From NCBI RefSeq assembly GCF_029962835.1, contig NC_080591.1, forward strand, positions 43,717,501 through 43,781,500: a stretch of DNA of 64,000 nt, in the 5' to 3' direction. The notes beneath the pieces were generated by a model. It was given only the letters and a program-made list of their open reading frames with translations. It was not told the DNA's origin and did no database searches. Origin of the DNA: Magnolia sinica. Its lineage: Eukaryota > Streptophyta > Magnoliopsida > Magnoliales > Magnoliaceae. Below, piece after piece: positions 21,801 through 33,178 of this stretch. How positions within the stretch are numbered: the first letter of the stretch is position 1; the number at the start of each line of letters is the position of its first letter. The position numbers and the translations under genes were made by a program.

Positions 21801-23235
21801 AACTACATCGTTTCAGGTGATGACTTTTCCCTTGAGCTTTCCATTTTCTCATTAGCTTAAGTTATAGTTTTTATTTTAAACTCGATTGATAATTGATATA
21901 TTCATTTTATAAATCACATGTGTTAATTGTTGAATTGGATTACATGCTTATTATTTACCCTGCATATTTATCTCATACTTATGGATTACTTGTGGATTGT
22001 TGTGGGACTTAAACTAGTACATCAGTGGGAAACCCCCACTTATAAGTGTACACCCATACTTGGGATGTAACCTGACTGGTTGTGATTGTAACGGCCCTTC
22101 GAACTAGTGGTTATTAAACGGTGGTTTAAATTGACTATCGATGTGGGCCTGCCATTCAGGGGTTACTGTGTTTAAGTGGTTTTTAAGGATGGTCTTTATC
22201 GCATATTTGATATTGCCCTATGTGGCATAGTTATTGATATTCGCCCTATGTGGCTTTATTGGGTATTTTCCCTATATGGGTTCGATGTTTTATACTATGC
22301 AACCATACGATGGTAAGCCCCATATACTGTAATATGATTGGCAACTAATTGATGGGTTTTCATTAAACATCCTAAGATGGTAGTCTCATGGGCCAGGGAT
22401 GGTGGTCATGGGACACTATGCCCGAGCCGTCGGCCTACACTGGGCCATGCGCTCCCCGTAGTGACTATGAGTTTATTTAAATTGGCTGATTGCAATTGGA
22501 CTAATAATGGGTTGTCTAATCATGCAAACATGGTATATTACAATAGCTTGATCATTATGCCCATGCGATTACGATGAATGTTGCGCTAATGACGAGTCAT
22601 TTGATGTTTTATCTAGGTCGATGATTGCATGGGTGACGACCCCTATGTTCGTCTGGATGTTTTACCCAGGACAATGATTGCATTCATGCATCCATGCATA
22701 TAATAAGACTGCATTTACTCTATTTTAGTTATCTGGATGTTTTATACTATTTCTTACCTAATGCGGCGGTGTGTAATCTTGAGGAGAATTCACACTAAGT
22801 TGGCCACTCATCCATCAAATATACAACTATACAGGTAGTACAGGTGGCTTAAGTGATATGCATGTTCAGACTTGATAAGGAGTAGGGTACGATCGCCAGG
22901 GATGCGTGACTATATTTGCCTGGAGGAGCTGTGTAATCTTCCAGCTTATATATATATGCTTTCTGTTATTCTTCATGTATTGAATCATGTAAAGCTTATA
23001 CTTGTTTAAATTCTAAGACATTGGTTTGTATAAGTCATTATGGGCAACCTCTTGTATATTATAAATGAAATTTGAAATTTTTCCTTTATGCTTATTTGTC
23101 CATTCTACGCTCATTTGCTTACTCTAATGAAAGAAAAAAATATATATACTCGAATTTAACCATCCTTTAAGGTTAACACTCGGGGTTTTGGGAAACGAGT
23201 CATATACTCGGGTCCTGAAAAGTTGGGGCGTTACA
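18874..23235 (+). mobile_element. S2: large solo LTR (4,362 bp) inside the RT of element C
   Basis: Starts TGTAACACCCCG and ends GGGGCGTTACA, so its ends mirror those of S1 and B. The flanks GTTCA (18,869-18,873) and GTCCA (23,236-23,240) match at 4 of 5 bases. Removing it restores the RT motif FSFMD-NFFGYNQIKM. A stretch near 22,380-22,470 resembles the repeat block of the B/S1 LTRs in the same orientation. The interior has no retroelement gene. Stretches at about 19,570-21,650 look like intergenic or older-insert DNA, so a nested insert inside S2 is possible but I could not place its borders. Confidence 0.8.
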
Positions 23236-23640
23236 GTCCATGAATGAGAAGATTTTGTGTCCTGTTATATTATCCACCAGTATATCGATGTGAGGCAGTG
23301 GGAAGTCATCTTTGGGACTTGCTTTGTTCAAATCCCGAAAGTCGATACACATCCTGACTTTGTCATCTTTCTTTAGAACTGGTATGATATTTGCGAGCCA
23401 CTCCGGGTAGTTGGAGACTACCAGGATTCCTGCATTGTATTGCTTGATGACTTCATCACGGACTTTTAAGGCCCATTCTAGCTTCATTCTTTGGAGCTTT
23501 TGTTTGACCGGCTTCATTTCAGGCTTTGTTGGTAGGTGATATAATACCAGTTCTTCGTCAAGTCCGGGCATGTCTTCGTAGGAGAAAGCAAAGTTAGATA
23601 ATCTTGGCTTCAAGAATTCCATCATCCTTTGCTTCTATTC
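23236..23640 (-). pseudogene. Reverse transcriptase of element C, N-terminal (fingers) part
   Basis: The minus strand reads SYEDMPGLDEELVLYHLPTK, then KPVKQKLQRMK, EWLANIIPVLKKDDKVRMC, IDFRDLNKASPKDDFPLPHI and finally FSFMD at the S2 junction. It is nearly free of stops. The DMPGLD entry block and DLNKASPKD are characteristic of Tat/Ogre polymerases. Confidence 0.9.
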
Positions 23641-24617
23641 CTGAGGCAAGGATCTACCGATGTGCACTTCTTTAGGGAGTTCTAGTGATCCCAAGTTTAC
23701 AATTTCGAAATCGTCCGTAATTACATTAACCTTTGTTTCAAACTTTTTAAAGGAATCCTCTAGTTCGAGAGTTGGATCATCTTTTTCCTTATCTTAGGCT
23801 TCATCCAAACCCATGAGTTCAAAGTCTAGCTCTAGATCAAAATCGTATGAGTCAACCCTGAACTCTAGTGTTGTGAGTGATGTATTTGGCACATTGTTGT
23901 TTGTGATTTTTGAAGGGTTTTCTACTATTTTTTATTTTTGTAGAGTTTTTAGATTTTTGGGATTTTGACAAATATCTGATTTTTTTAATATTTCTGAAAT
24001 ATCTATTGTTTTTTAATTTTGGGGGTTTTTTTATTTTTTTGTTCCAAGGGATCCCGAACAGGACAGTGTTGCAAACCATAACTAATCCTGACCTGATTCA
24101 GGATGTCAATTACTATTTACATTGGCATTTTTTTAGACCGATACCTTGGATGGCTTGCCGGCCGATTCGACTATTAGGAGAATAGCTAACCTGTTTGGTT
24201 CCTTCCCTCTCTTGATCTTTTGGCTTGGTCTAGCTATATTGACGGCTCATCTGATCCAATGACCATGATATCTACTAGACTGGGTTCAAAGTCTGTGTCT
24301 GACCCAATTTCTTTGCTCAGGAGTTAGAGCTCTTCCGGCTTCTCCGATCCACATTCCTGTGGGATCTTGATGTCTATCCAGTCAAGGGAAGGCCACTTCT
24401 CTTATTCGGTCCAAAGAATGGGCTACTTTTGCCCCTCACTATTCTGAGTGGTTGGTAGGAGGTTCTATCCCTGGCTGATGATGGGGATGGGTAACTCCCC
24501 GTCCTTGTTTGTTGGTCCTATAGAGGGCACCTCTTGCCTTGGTCTTTTGCGAGTGATCCTGCTCTCATGCCCTTAGCTTTGTCTGATGGGTCGGGTGGTT
24601 TTACCCCTTGCAGCTGT
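23641..24617 (-). pseudogene. Protease-RT linker of element C, decayed
   Basis: The minus strand is acidic and low-complexity (for example LELPKEVHIGRSLPQE just before the RT). A (T)-rich stretch at 23,920-24,040 makes only a lysine/asparagine-rich minus-strand frame. No domain is visible. It ends at the 5' LTR of element B. Confidence 0.55.
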
Positions 24618-27600
24618 TGTAACGACCTTGGAATTTTCTGTTCTAATCTTTCCTTAAGTAGTTGTTTTGGGGTAATTAGCGTTTTACTCGATTGCTTGTG
24701 AAATTCGCATCAATCACTTTAAATTGTATCTGCATGGCTCTAAACGTGTAGATTAGTGAGCGCTACGTTACTCAGATCCGGGATCCATCGCTAAATCCAG
24801 GTGTGTTTGGGGAATTTTTGGAAGATCCGGATCGGACCTGAACGCGCGTCGAAAGTCCGATGGCGATGATCTTAGCATTGCGGTCATCGAGTTGGGCTTG
24901 GTCTTCACCTCAAAATCAAGTCGATCTGATTTCTAGGTCGATTTGGTTGAGTTCGGAGTGAAGAGTGTGAGAACGGTTGGAATTTAATAAGCTTTTTATG
25001 AAATTGAGTCGTGTCGCTGCGACGATTTTAAGCATTCTCACCGTTGGATTTGACCCAATTTCACCCTCCGATCGGGATGGTTGGCCCAGGCATATCCTAG
25101 TGCTTGTGGACTGATCGAGTTTCCGTGACCGTTGAATTGAGTGTGGTCCGCCACGGCCGATCTGAAGAAGCCGGTCGGTATGAAAACTCACCGACCTAGA
25201 TCCATGGTCGGTGAGCTTAAGTCCGACCTTTCGTGGTTATAGGCCCACCGAAGTGCTTCGTTGGATCGAGAAAGGCGTACTTTGGTTATAACTTAAGTAT
25301 ACCTTGACCAGGGTTATTTCCATCATTTTAAGGCCTATATATAGTCCTTAAACCCTAGCTCTCATTTCCATACGAATTTTCTCTAACCCTAGCTTGGAAA
25401 GAGAGTGGAAAAGAGAGAGTTAGTGAGAGAGATTGGTTGGTGAATCATCTTGATTCTTCCTTGTTCTTCTTCACCTTTGAACCTTTACTTTGAATCGTTC
25501 CTCTGACGATTCTGAGTTCTTTTGGGGTAAGTTAACCTAACCCTAACCTGTGTTAGAGCTTAGATTAGACTTGGTGTTCTTGTATCTCATTTCTATCCTT
25601 ATTTTAGTGTATTCTTGCGACGTTGACGAAGACTACTAGTCTAAATCTGTTCGGCTATTCTTTCCTTGCTTAAGGTGCTGACTTTAAGTGTATTGGTTAT
25701 TGTTTTCAAGGCTTTCAATCCCAGTTAGTGATTTATTCTTGTTATGGATGAGATTTCACATGTCAAATGTTATGTTTACATTGCTTTCCGATATGCATGT
25801 GCTATATTGAGATTTGTGTATTCTAAGTGTATTTATAAAGTACCGTATACGTATAAAATACGCACCTATGTTTGCCATGATTTTTGGTCATGTATGTATG
25901 CTAGATGCATGTATGACAACTCCTTGGAAGAAGGAATTGTCTAAGTGCACGTATTTCAACATGCGTCATGTATGTTGTTCCATGGATGCTAAGTGTTTGT
26001 AGAAATGCATGAATGATCTACGTGTAATTGATTACACTAAATGCGGGCGTTGAGAAGTGATTCTCAATACTTCTATGGATGCGCATGAATTTCCTTATGC
26101 ATTTACATTCCAAGTTATTTAAATTCAAGCATTCCTATGCTTACATTTATGTTAAATTGATATTCTTCAGATGTGTATGCACCATGATTTGAGTGGTTGT
26201 TCCATTACTGTTTTACATTCCATATGAATATCTGTCGTAGTGTAGGATGTTTGGGACTATGCCTTAGTCCAGGAAATCGGTAATTGACCCTTTGGTCGTG
26301 GTTGAGATTGCTTTCGCCACGTGAGACGCATTAGACGAACCCGAGTCGTATTAGAGTTGGCGGCAGTGGTTTGGCCACGCGGAGTGTTTGCGCACTCCAT
26401 GTCGTTCATTTCGACGTGCGCTCGTGCTAGTCGAGTTCGTCAACTAACCCGATTGTCCAGTGTATGTTAACCATGTATGGACGCTACTGCTTGAATCTAG
26501 GGTACCGAACTTACCAGTGAAATCCTAATAACCATGGTACCTGATCCGCTAAGACTCATGAGCCGGACATGGTGGTATGGGACACCGTGGTCGAGCTGTC
26601 GGCCTACGCTGGGGTGACGAGCCTCCCCGTAGTGACCAGTGAGCAACTAAACTCGTGAGCCGATTATGGTGGTATGGGACACTATATTCGTGCTGTCGGC
26701 CTACATTGATTGGTGACGAGCCCTTTGTAGTGACCTCGAGCATACCTGGATACCGCAAGGAGGTGACGAGCCGATCTGTGGTAGTAAGGGCATGAAAGGC
26801 GTGCATTGATTGGTGACGAGCCCTTTGCTACGACCTCAACTATATGATCGTATGAGATGTCTAGGATTGACGACCCTAGTATGGATCACTTTTTGGATGG
26901 TGATATGAGGATGCTGTATGAATTGGACTTGTATGAATTGGACTAATAACAACTTGGTAATCATATCCATGCACCGCATTTGCATGTGCTTTGTAGATGT
27001 GGCGCACTTTGAGGCGATGTCATGCGTAACGTAAGATGAAGACGGCGAGGGTGTACGCGTGAGGGCACGCATCATATTGCATTCATACCTGCATTAACAA
27101 GAGTACTTAGGATTTATTTAATTGTCTGCTTTATCATTCTTGTTTGATTGAGCTGATAGCATGTTAACCAAAGTGCCTTATTGTTCCACCGAGTTGATCA
27201 CTCACTCCCACGTTTCAGGCGGTGTTTCACACCCACCGGACTGCTCTTAGGCCCCGATGTTGCGAGATGTGGATGCGGCGTCGAGGCGAGCGAGGCTGGA
27301 TGACGACGAGGCGCCTTCTCCTATATGCGGTTTTGAGACGGGTTCTAGCGAGCCTCGATCCTATTGCGCGGGATCTATGGGATGATTATTTTGGGAACGA
27401 AATGATGTAACTTGTACTTATAATTTTGATAAATAACACTTTTACACGATCTGGTTGTATATGTAATTCGAAGGACTTACACTTGTACACATATTTTACT
27501 ATAAGTCTTCCGCTTGCTTTATTCACTTACCCCTAAATCATATCTGCGTTTTGGCTTAATCTATCCCATGTTTATGTGCAAATACATTCAACAAACATCA

Positions 27601-27679
27601 TTAATTAATTATGTTGCATAAGTGATGTTTTAGAACTCGGGAGCCGAGTTATGCTCGACCCCGAATTTCGGGCGTTACA
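24618..27679 (+). repeat. 5' LTR of element B (3,062 bp)
   Basis: TGTAACGACC ... GGGCGTTACA. Closely matches the 3' LTR, with more small deletions than substitutions by eye. TATA box CTATATATAG at about 25,335-25,344, followed by a CT/GA-rich leader. Short ORFs inside are not coding. Confidence 0.95.
25334..25345 (+). promoter_or_regulatory. TATA box of the B-family LTR
   Basis: GGCCTATATATAGTCC is conserved in both B LTRs (second copy about 33,898-33,910) and in S1 (about 10,582). It sits near the middle of the LTR, upstream of AAACCCTAGCTCTC and a GA-rich leader. Confidence 0.7.
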
Positions 27680-27682
27680 AGT

Positions 27683-27694
27683 TGGTATCGAGCA
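27683..27694 (+). other. Primer-binding site of element B, initiator tRNA-Met type (one base lost)
   Basis: TGGTATCGAGCA, three bases past the LTR. The canonical tRNA-iMet primer site is TGGTATCAGAGC; here the A after TATC is missing. Tekay/Del elements use this primer. Confidence 0.75.
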
Positions 27695-28029
27695 TGATCT
27701 GGATTAAACCGGACTGGGTTATGGTCACACACCGCACGTTGTCACCACTATAGTGTAATTGGGTGCGGGTCTATCATCGCTTTGTGTTTGTGCTCCGTAG
27801 TTTCTATCGGCGAAAGTTTCCTGAAAACCTTTGCCGAGATCGAGTCTGTACCCTTACCTGATCACACACAGCGACCCGAAACCTGTTCTAGACCCTCTAT
27901 TAATGAGTGTAGATGGTCTACCCTCCCATTATTCATTTTTAAACCTTCCAGAAATCGCTGTTTGCATCAGATTTCTGTCAGAATGACCCGATAAACTTCA
28001 AATTACACAAGGGGCCAATCGGGGCATTT

Positions 28030-28170
28030 TCTGTGGGACCCAGGGGGGGAACCACATCATTTGGACCAAGGAGGACCAGGAGGACCTCGCCAAATCGGCG
28101 AGGCATCGCCGATATGTCCAGAGACCGGCGATGCCATCGCCGGTTCGGCGAGGGATCGCCGGTCGGCGGG
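28030..28170 (+). repeat. GC-rich block of short inverted repeats in the leader of element B
   Basis: CGGCGAGG, ATCGCCG and CCGGCGAT recur about six times in both orientations. The block sits in the untranslated region between primer site and first ORF. It is much more GC-rich than its surroundings. Confidence 0.6.
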
Positions 28171-28560
28171 CCGGGCCGACGCGGGCCGATCGTCCATGAG
28201 GCTTGTGTGGCCCACCCCTCCACGGTTTTCACTTTAAAACCACTCCTTTTACCTATTTCCTTTACAAAACCCTCTTTCAAGCTCTCCTTTTCTTCAACAA
28301 CCTCTCCAAACTCTCTCAAATCTCTCCCAAATCTTCATCTTCCTTCCATTTTCGTGCAAACCCATCACCCCATTCTCAAATCTTCCATTCCATCGCTGAT
28401 TTCTCCATCTTTCCCTCTCATTTGAGCCATTTCATTCCCTTTTTGGCTCATAGTTGTGTGGAAGCTTCACCATCTTCCTATTTCTCTCTTTCTCTCATTT
28501 CTCATGGCCCTCTTTGAGATTGTGACGGCCATCTTTTCCATTTCTTCCCTTCTTTCCTTG

Positions 28561-29784
28561 ATGGGGAAGAAGAGAGCGCCAGTGGATGAAGCCGGGCCGA
28601 GCCGCCCAACCCGTGCACGGAGGCCGAGAGGTGCCGCGCTAGCACGTCCGCCACGCGCGAGTTCCAGAAGAAGCGGGACCTCGATCCTCGAGCTCTGTCG
28701 TAGGACCTTGTTGGCGGAATTATCGCATGGAGTCTATGAGGCGTAGAGTCCTTTTGAGGCTCATGTTGACCCGCGGCTCTTTGGTGAGTTCTTCTTGTTG
28801 GAGCGCCTAGAAGGGGCTGGTTGGGGTCCCTTGTTTGAAGGCGAGTATCGCGCGAATGCTAGCACTGTTCGGGCCTTCTATGCCAACATTCTGGAGCCTT
28901 CGCTGGATCCTCTGCAGTTCAAGATTCCCTGTGGTAGCGGTCGAGTTGGAATTGTCAATGTTGCTTTGATATCCCGACTCTTGAAGGTGCCACTTGGGGA
29001 AGTGCATGCCATGGAGAAGAATGTGGACAGTGTGCGCGAGAGGGATCGTCGCACCCGATCCTTGTGTGGTCGTCTGGTCGAATGGCAGCTGAATAGGAGT
29101 CTTTTGGCTTCTCACATGACGGACGACTTCCGTTTGCTTCACCACATCTTTACGTTCAATGTGTATCCAAGGTGGAGCAACCGCAGCGAGTGTACGCGCC
29201 TGATGGTGGATTTTCTATATCAGGTGGGGCAGGAAGCGAAGTTGTGTGTGCCGACGTACGTCCTGCGCCAGATTATTCTCATCGCTCGTTCGAGTAGAAG
29301 GACATAGTCTCTTCCCTTTGGCTGCCTCATTTGCAAGAACGCACATGAGTTTGGCTATAGGCTTGGAGCCGAGAAGCCGGTCCTGTTCGCTATATCAACT
29401 TGAGGACCCTTAAGGCCGATGGAGGTTGGTTACGTCGGCTTGCCTCCGGGGGTGAGGCCGGTCCGAGAGTGATGATGAGAGTTATGCGCTGAAGGTGGTG
29501 CGGAGTCCGAGGAAGAAGTAGAGCAAGACGAGGAAGAGATTGGGGCACAGGATTCGAGTGATCGCTCTCCTCTTGTGGTGCCAGAGCAGGGCGCAGAGCA
29601 GGTTGCCAGAGATGCCCGTCTTACACGGCTTGAAGAAGGGCAAGCTGCTTTACGCCAAGAGATGGTTGATCTTCGAGGCTTGGTTAAGCACAAGTTCAAG
29701 AAGATGTCCCGGACTTTGAAGTCTATCCTGTGTTGCTTGCAGGATAAGGGTGCTCCGCCTCCGTCTCCTGACTCCGACGAGTAG
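28561..29784 (+). pseudogene. Foreign ORF of element B resembling the 'putative plant transposon protein' family, in place of gag
   Basis: It starts at ATGGGGAAGAAGAG after a long CT-rich leader (28,200-28,555). The N-terminus is basic (residues 1-40: K, R, P-rich). One stop (28,744-28,746) interrupts an otherwise open frame to 29,307. The core EYRANASTVRAFYANI ... GRVGIVNVALISRLLKVPLG resembles the domain of plant transposon-associated ORFs often found in Athila-like elements (Pfam 'putative plant transposon protein'); this is from memory. After frameshifts, 29,575-29,784 encodes a heptad-patterned coiled coil (RLEEGQAALRQEMVDLRGLV) and an acidic end. No zinc knuckle or gag core is present, so I read it as a replacement of gag. 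Function unknown. Confidence 0.6.
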
Positions 29785-30017
29785 CATCGTCGTGGCCGTC
29801 TTTGCTTTGTTTGGTGTTTCTTTCTGTGTGTAGCCGTTGTTGGCGTGTAGTTGGAGTTGTTGGCGGGTGGTAGCGGTGCGTGGTGGTCGTAGTTGTGGGT
29901 GTTTGTAGTGTTAGATGTTGTTGTTTTCATGCTTTCCTAGTCGTGATTCATGTATTTTGTTGCACTACTTGTATTGCGACGATTTTGGTTAATGGAATGC
30001 ATGTTGTTTGTTTTTGG

Positions 30018-31060
30018 AGTTGTGCTGTTGTGATTGATCATGGAAGTGGATCGATCCGTGTTGATTTGCTAGTCGCACCGCTTTATCACTACGATGTTAT
30101 TATGGGTATGGCTTGGCTCACGAGGATGCGCGCTGAGAGTGATTGTGAAGCGAGATCAGTGACGATCCATGGACCTGAGGGCGAGATTGTTACTGTCCCA
30201 GTTCAGGTCAGTTACCCTATTCGTATTGATTTTTATTCTTCTCTGTTGGAGAGTTCGGCCGAGTCGGCGTTGGTTAGTACGCCGGTAGTTCAGGAGTTTG
30301 AAGATGTGTTTGAGTCGATTCCTGGATTACCTCCTCGGCGTGAGATTGATTTTGCTATCGATCTTATGCATGGTGCGGCGCCCATTTCTTTACCCACCTA
30401 TCGGATGCCTCCGAGTGAAATGGAGGAGTTGAGGAAGCGAGATAGATGGTTTGCTAGAATTGGGTTTTATTCGGCCCAGTGTGTCTCCTTGGGGAGCACT
30501 GTTTTGTTTGTGAAGAAGAAGGATGGTTCCTTGCGATTGTGTATTGATTATCGCAGTTGAACTTCTGGTAATCGTGAAGAATAAGTACCCCTTGCCCGGG
30601 ATTGATGATCTGTTTGATCGATTGAAGGGGGCACGGTACTTTTCGAAGGTTGATCTGCATCGTGGTATCATCGATTGCGTCAAGGATGGGGGACGTGCGT
30701 AAGACCGCTTCGGACCGCCGGTCATTATGAGTTCCTTGTGATGTCGTTCGTTCGCACGAATGCACCGCCGTGTTCATGGATCCGATGAACAGGGTATTTC
30801 GGCCGTTTCTGTTTCGATTCGTCATTGTATTTATTGATGACATCTTGATTTATTCGGCGAGCCGGCAGAGCACGAGGAGCACTTAAGAGCGGTTTTGGGT
30901 ACTCTTAGGGAGCATCGGCTTTTCGCACAGTTCAAGAAGTGTGATTTCTGGAAAGAGGAAGTCAAGTTCCTGGGACATGTGGTGTCCAAGGAAGGTATAG
31001 CCGTCGACCTTGCCAAGGTAGCTGCAGTGCAGGACTAAGCCTGGTTCAGTTATTGAGGTG
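30018..31060 (+). pseudogene. Truncated protease and reverse transcriptase of element B
   Basis: The frame enters the protease only in its second half: DLLVAPLYHYDVIMGMAWL. The catalytic D-T/S-G part is missing. The RT then starts cleanly ([52 protein letters not shown]). After 30,560 it breaks into many frames through small deletions. Recognisable pieces include KVDLH..., [19 protein letters not shown] near 30,820-30,855 (catalytic DD retained) and KFLGHVVS near 30,963. It ends around the AGYYRRFIQDF connection near 31,080. Confidence 0.8.
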
Positions 31061-31560
31061 AGGAGTTTTCTTGGCCTTGCAGGATATTATCGACGCTTTA
31101 TTCAGGACTTCTCGAAGATTGCCGGACCGTCGCCGCTGACACGGAAGGATTTGAAGTTTGCTTGGAGTGAGCAGCGGAGTTAGCTTTTCGTGAAGGACAA
31201 GTTGACGTCCGCCCCTGTGCTAGTATTGCGGAGCAAGGGGTTAAGTATATTATTTATACCGACGCTCTCGCGTTGGTCCGGGTTGTGTCCTTATGCAGAA
31301 GGACCGGGTGATTGCTTATGCTTCGCGTCGATTAAGGAAACACGAAGAGAATTACCCTACGCACGACTTGGAAGTGGTCATCTTCGCATTAAAGCTTTGG
31401 AGACATTACCTCTATGGTGAGGAGTTCGAGCTCTTTTGCGACCACAAGAGCCTTAAGTATATTTTCACGCAGCGTGATTTGAATATGAGGCGGGCAGATG
31501 GATGGAAACATTGAGGGTCTTCAAGTTCGCTGGTTCGTACCATCCTGGCACGGCGAACCT
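31061..31560 (+). pseudogene. RNase H of element B
   Basis: Fragments in different frames: a DASRVGLG-type first block around 31,260, then [60 protein letters not shown]. These are the standard gypsy RNase H blocks in order. Frameshifts near 31,250 and 31,490. Confidence 0.85.
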
Positions 31561-32700
31561 TGTGGCAGCTGCGTTGAGTCGCAAGAAGGCTTTGGAGTTT
31601 GCGGCTCTGCTATAGCCGAGTGGGAGATGTTGGAGTTCGTGCGCGATTTTGAGCGAAGCTTACGGTGGTTGAGCCGTATGAGGTTATCGCACACATTCGT
31701 GTACGGCCGTTATCGACGAGAGTATCGTTGCAGCTGGACAGGATGATGAGCGTTTGGTGAAGATGAGGCAGCGGGTTGGTACAGATGAGAACTCCGACTG
31801 GAGTGTTAGTTCTGATGGGGGCCTACGTTTTCGTGGCCGGTTATGTGTTCCTGACATCCCTGACTTGAGACGTGAGGTTCTCGAGTTAGCCCATAGTTCT
31901 AAACTTGCGATGCATCCAGGTAGCACGAAGATGTATCAGGATATGAGGAGGTCTTATTGGTGGGACAATATGAAGGTCCAGATTGCTGAATTTGTTTCTC
32001 GTTGTCTCACGTGCCAGCAGGTCAAGGCAGAGCATCGCCGACCTCCTGGGTTGTTGCAGCCCATGCCCATAGCCGAATAGAAGTGGGATTTCATCTCTAT
32101 GAATTTTATTTCTGGGTTGCCGAGGACGAGAAAGGGATTTGACTCTATTTGGGTGATCGTCGACCGATTAACGAAGTCGGCGCATTTCTTACTGATCAGA
32201 GTCACTTACTCTGCAGACGAGTTGGCTAGGTTGTATATCAAGGAGATAGTGCGTCTGCATGGAGTTCTCCTAGAGATTGTGTCTGATAGAGACACGCGTT
32301 TTACATCTATCTTCTGGACTCGTATCCAGGAAGCAATGGGTGTGAAACTGAAGTTCAGCACCGCGTTTCATCCGCAAACAAATGGGCAGACGGAGCGCGT
32401 GAATCAAGTCCTAGAGGATATGTTGCAAGCTTGTGTTTTGGATTTCAAAGACAGTTGGGATGATTGTCTTGAGTGCCGAGTTCGCGTATAATAATAGTTT
32501 CAGCGAGTATCGGCATGGCTCCCTTCGAGGCGTTGTATGGTCGCCGTGCAGAGCACCACATTGTTGGGCGTAAATTGGTGAGCGTAGTTTGCTTGGCCCG
32601 AAGTTGGTGCAGGTGACTTGAGAGAAGGTTGACATCATTCGGCGTCGACTTCTGACAGCTCAGAGAGAAGAGTTACGCTGTACGAGGCGTCGACCGCTTG
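31561..32700 (+). pseudogene. Integrase of element B
   Basis: Zinc finger: LAHSSKLAMHPG ... SRCLTCQQVKAEH (about 31,890-32,035). The catalytic core runs from FISMNFISGLP, where the first acidic residue reads N instead of D, to VSDRDTRFTS (second D present, about 32,280) and NGQTERVNQ (E present, about 32,392). One stop at 32,078-32,080 and a frameshift near 32,475. The loss of the first catalytic aspartate alone would abolish activity. Confidence 0.85.
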
Positions 32701-33140
32701 AGTTCGTAGTGGGAGATCATGTTTTTCTCAAGGTCTCTCCTATGAAGGGAGTTTTGCGGTTCGGTAAGAAGGAAAGCCGACGCCGAGATTTATTGGTCCA
32801 TTTCAAGTTCTGGATCGAGTGGGAGCGGTAGCTTACCGCCTTGCTTTGCCCACACCTCTTGCGGGCGTGCATAACGTATTTCATATCTCTATGCTGAAGA
32901 AGTACGTTCCTGATCCTTCGCATATTATCAGTTGGGAGCAAGTGCAGTTAAGTGAGGATGCCACTTATGTACTGCAACCAATACGTATTCTGGATAGAAA
33001 GGAGCAGGTATTGCGTAGCAAGGTTATCCCTCTCGTGAAGGTGTTATGGTAGCATCATGGCGTAGAAGAGGCTACTTAGGAATCTGAAGCTGAGGTCAGG
33101 AAGACCTACCCTCTGATCCTCGAGGATTATATGAAGGTAT
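32701..33140 (+). pseudogene. C-terminal region of B integrase with chromodomain-like end
   Basis: The frame at 32,819-33,052 gives VHNVFHISMLKKYVPDPSHI, then LSEDATYVLQPIRILDRKEQ and SKVIPLVKVLW, a stop, then HHGVEEAT and a YPLILEDY-type end. VFHISMLKKY through VKVLW..EATWE is the chromodomain-bearing tail of Tekay/Del chromoviruses, which would target insertion to heterochromatin. One stop near 33,050. Confidence 0.85.
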
Positions 33141-33163
33141 GAATTTCGAGGACGAAATTTTCT

Positions 33164-33178
33164 TTAAGGGGGGTAGAT
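33164..33178 (+). other. Polypurine tract of element B
   Basis: TTTAAGGGGGGTAGA directly before the 3' LTR's TG, preceded by GAATTTCGAGGACGAAATT, a stretch typical of this chromovirus group. Confidence 0.9.

Noticed and set aside
19587-21860. Many 60-112 codon ORFs on both strands inside S2
   Set aside because: Overlapping, no conserved motifs, and inside an LTR; typical chance ORFs in GC-balanced repeat DNA.
28033-28425. 130-codon ORF in the leader of element B
   Set aside because: The arginine/glycine then proline/serine-rich translation follows from the GC hairpins and the CT-rich leader; not protein-like.
29430-29930. 166-codon minus-strand ORF
   Set aside because: Serine/threonine-rich antisense shadow of the coiled-coil part of the foreign ORF in element B.
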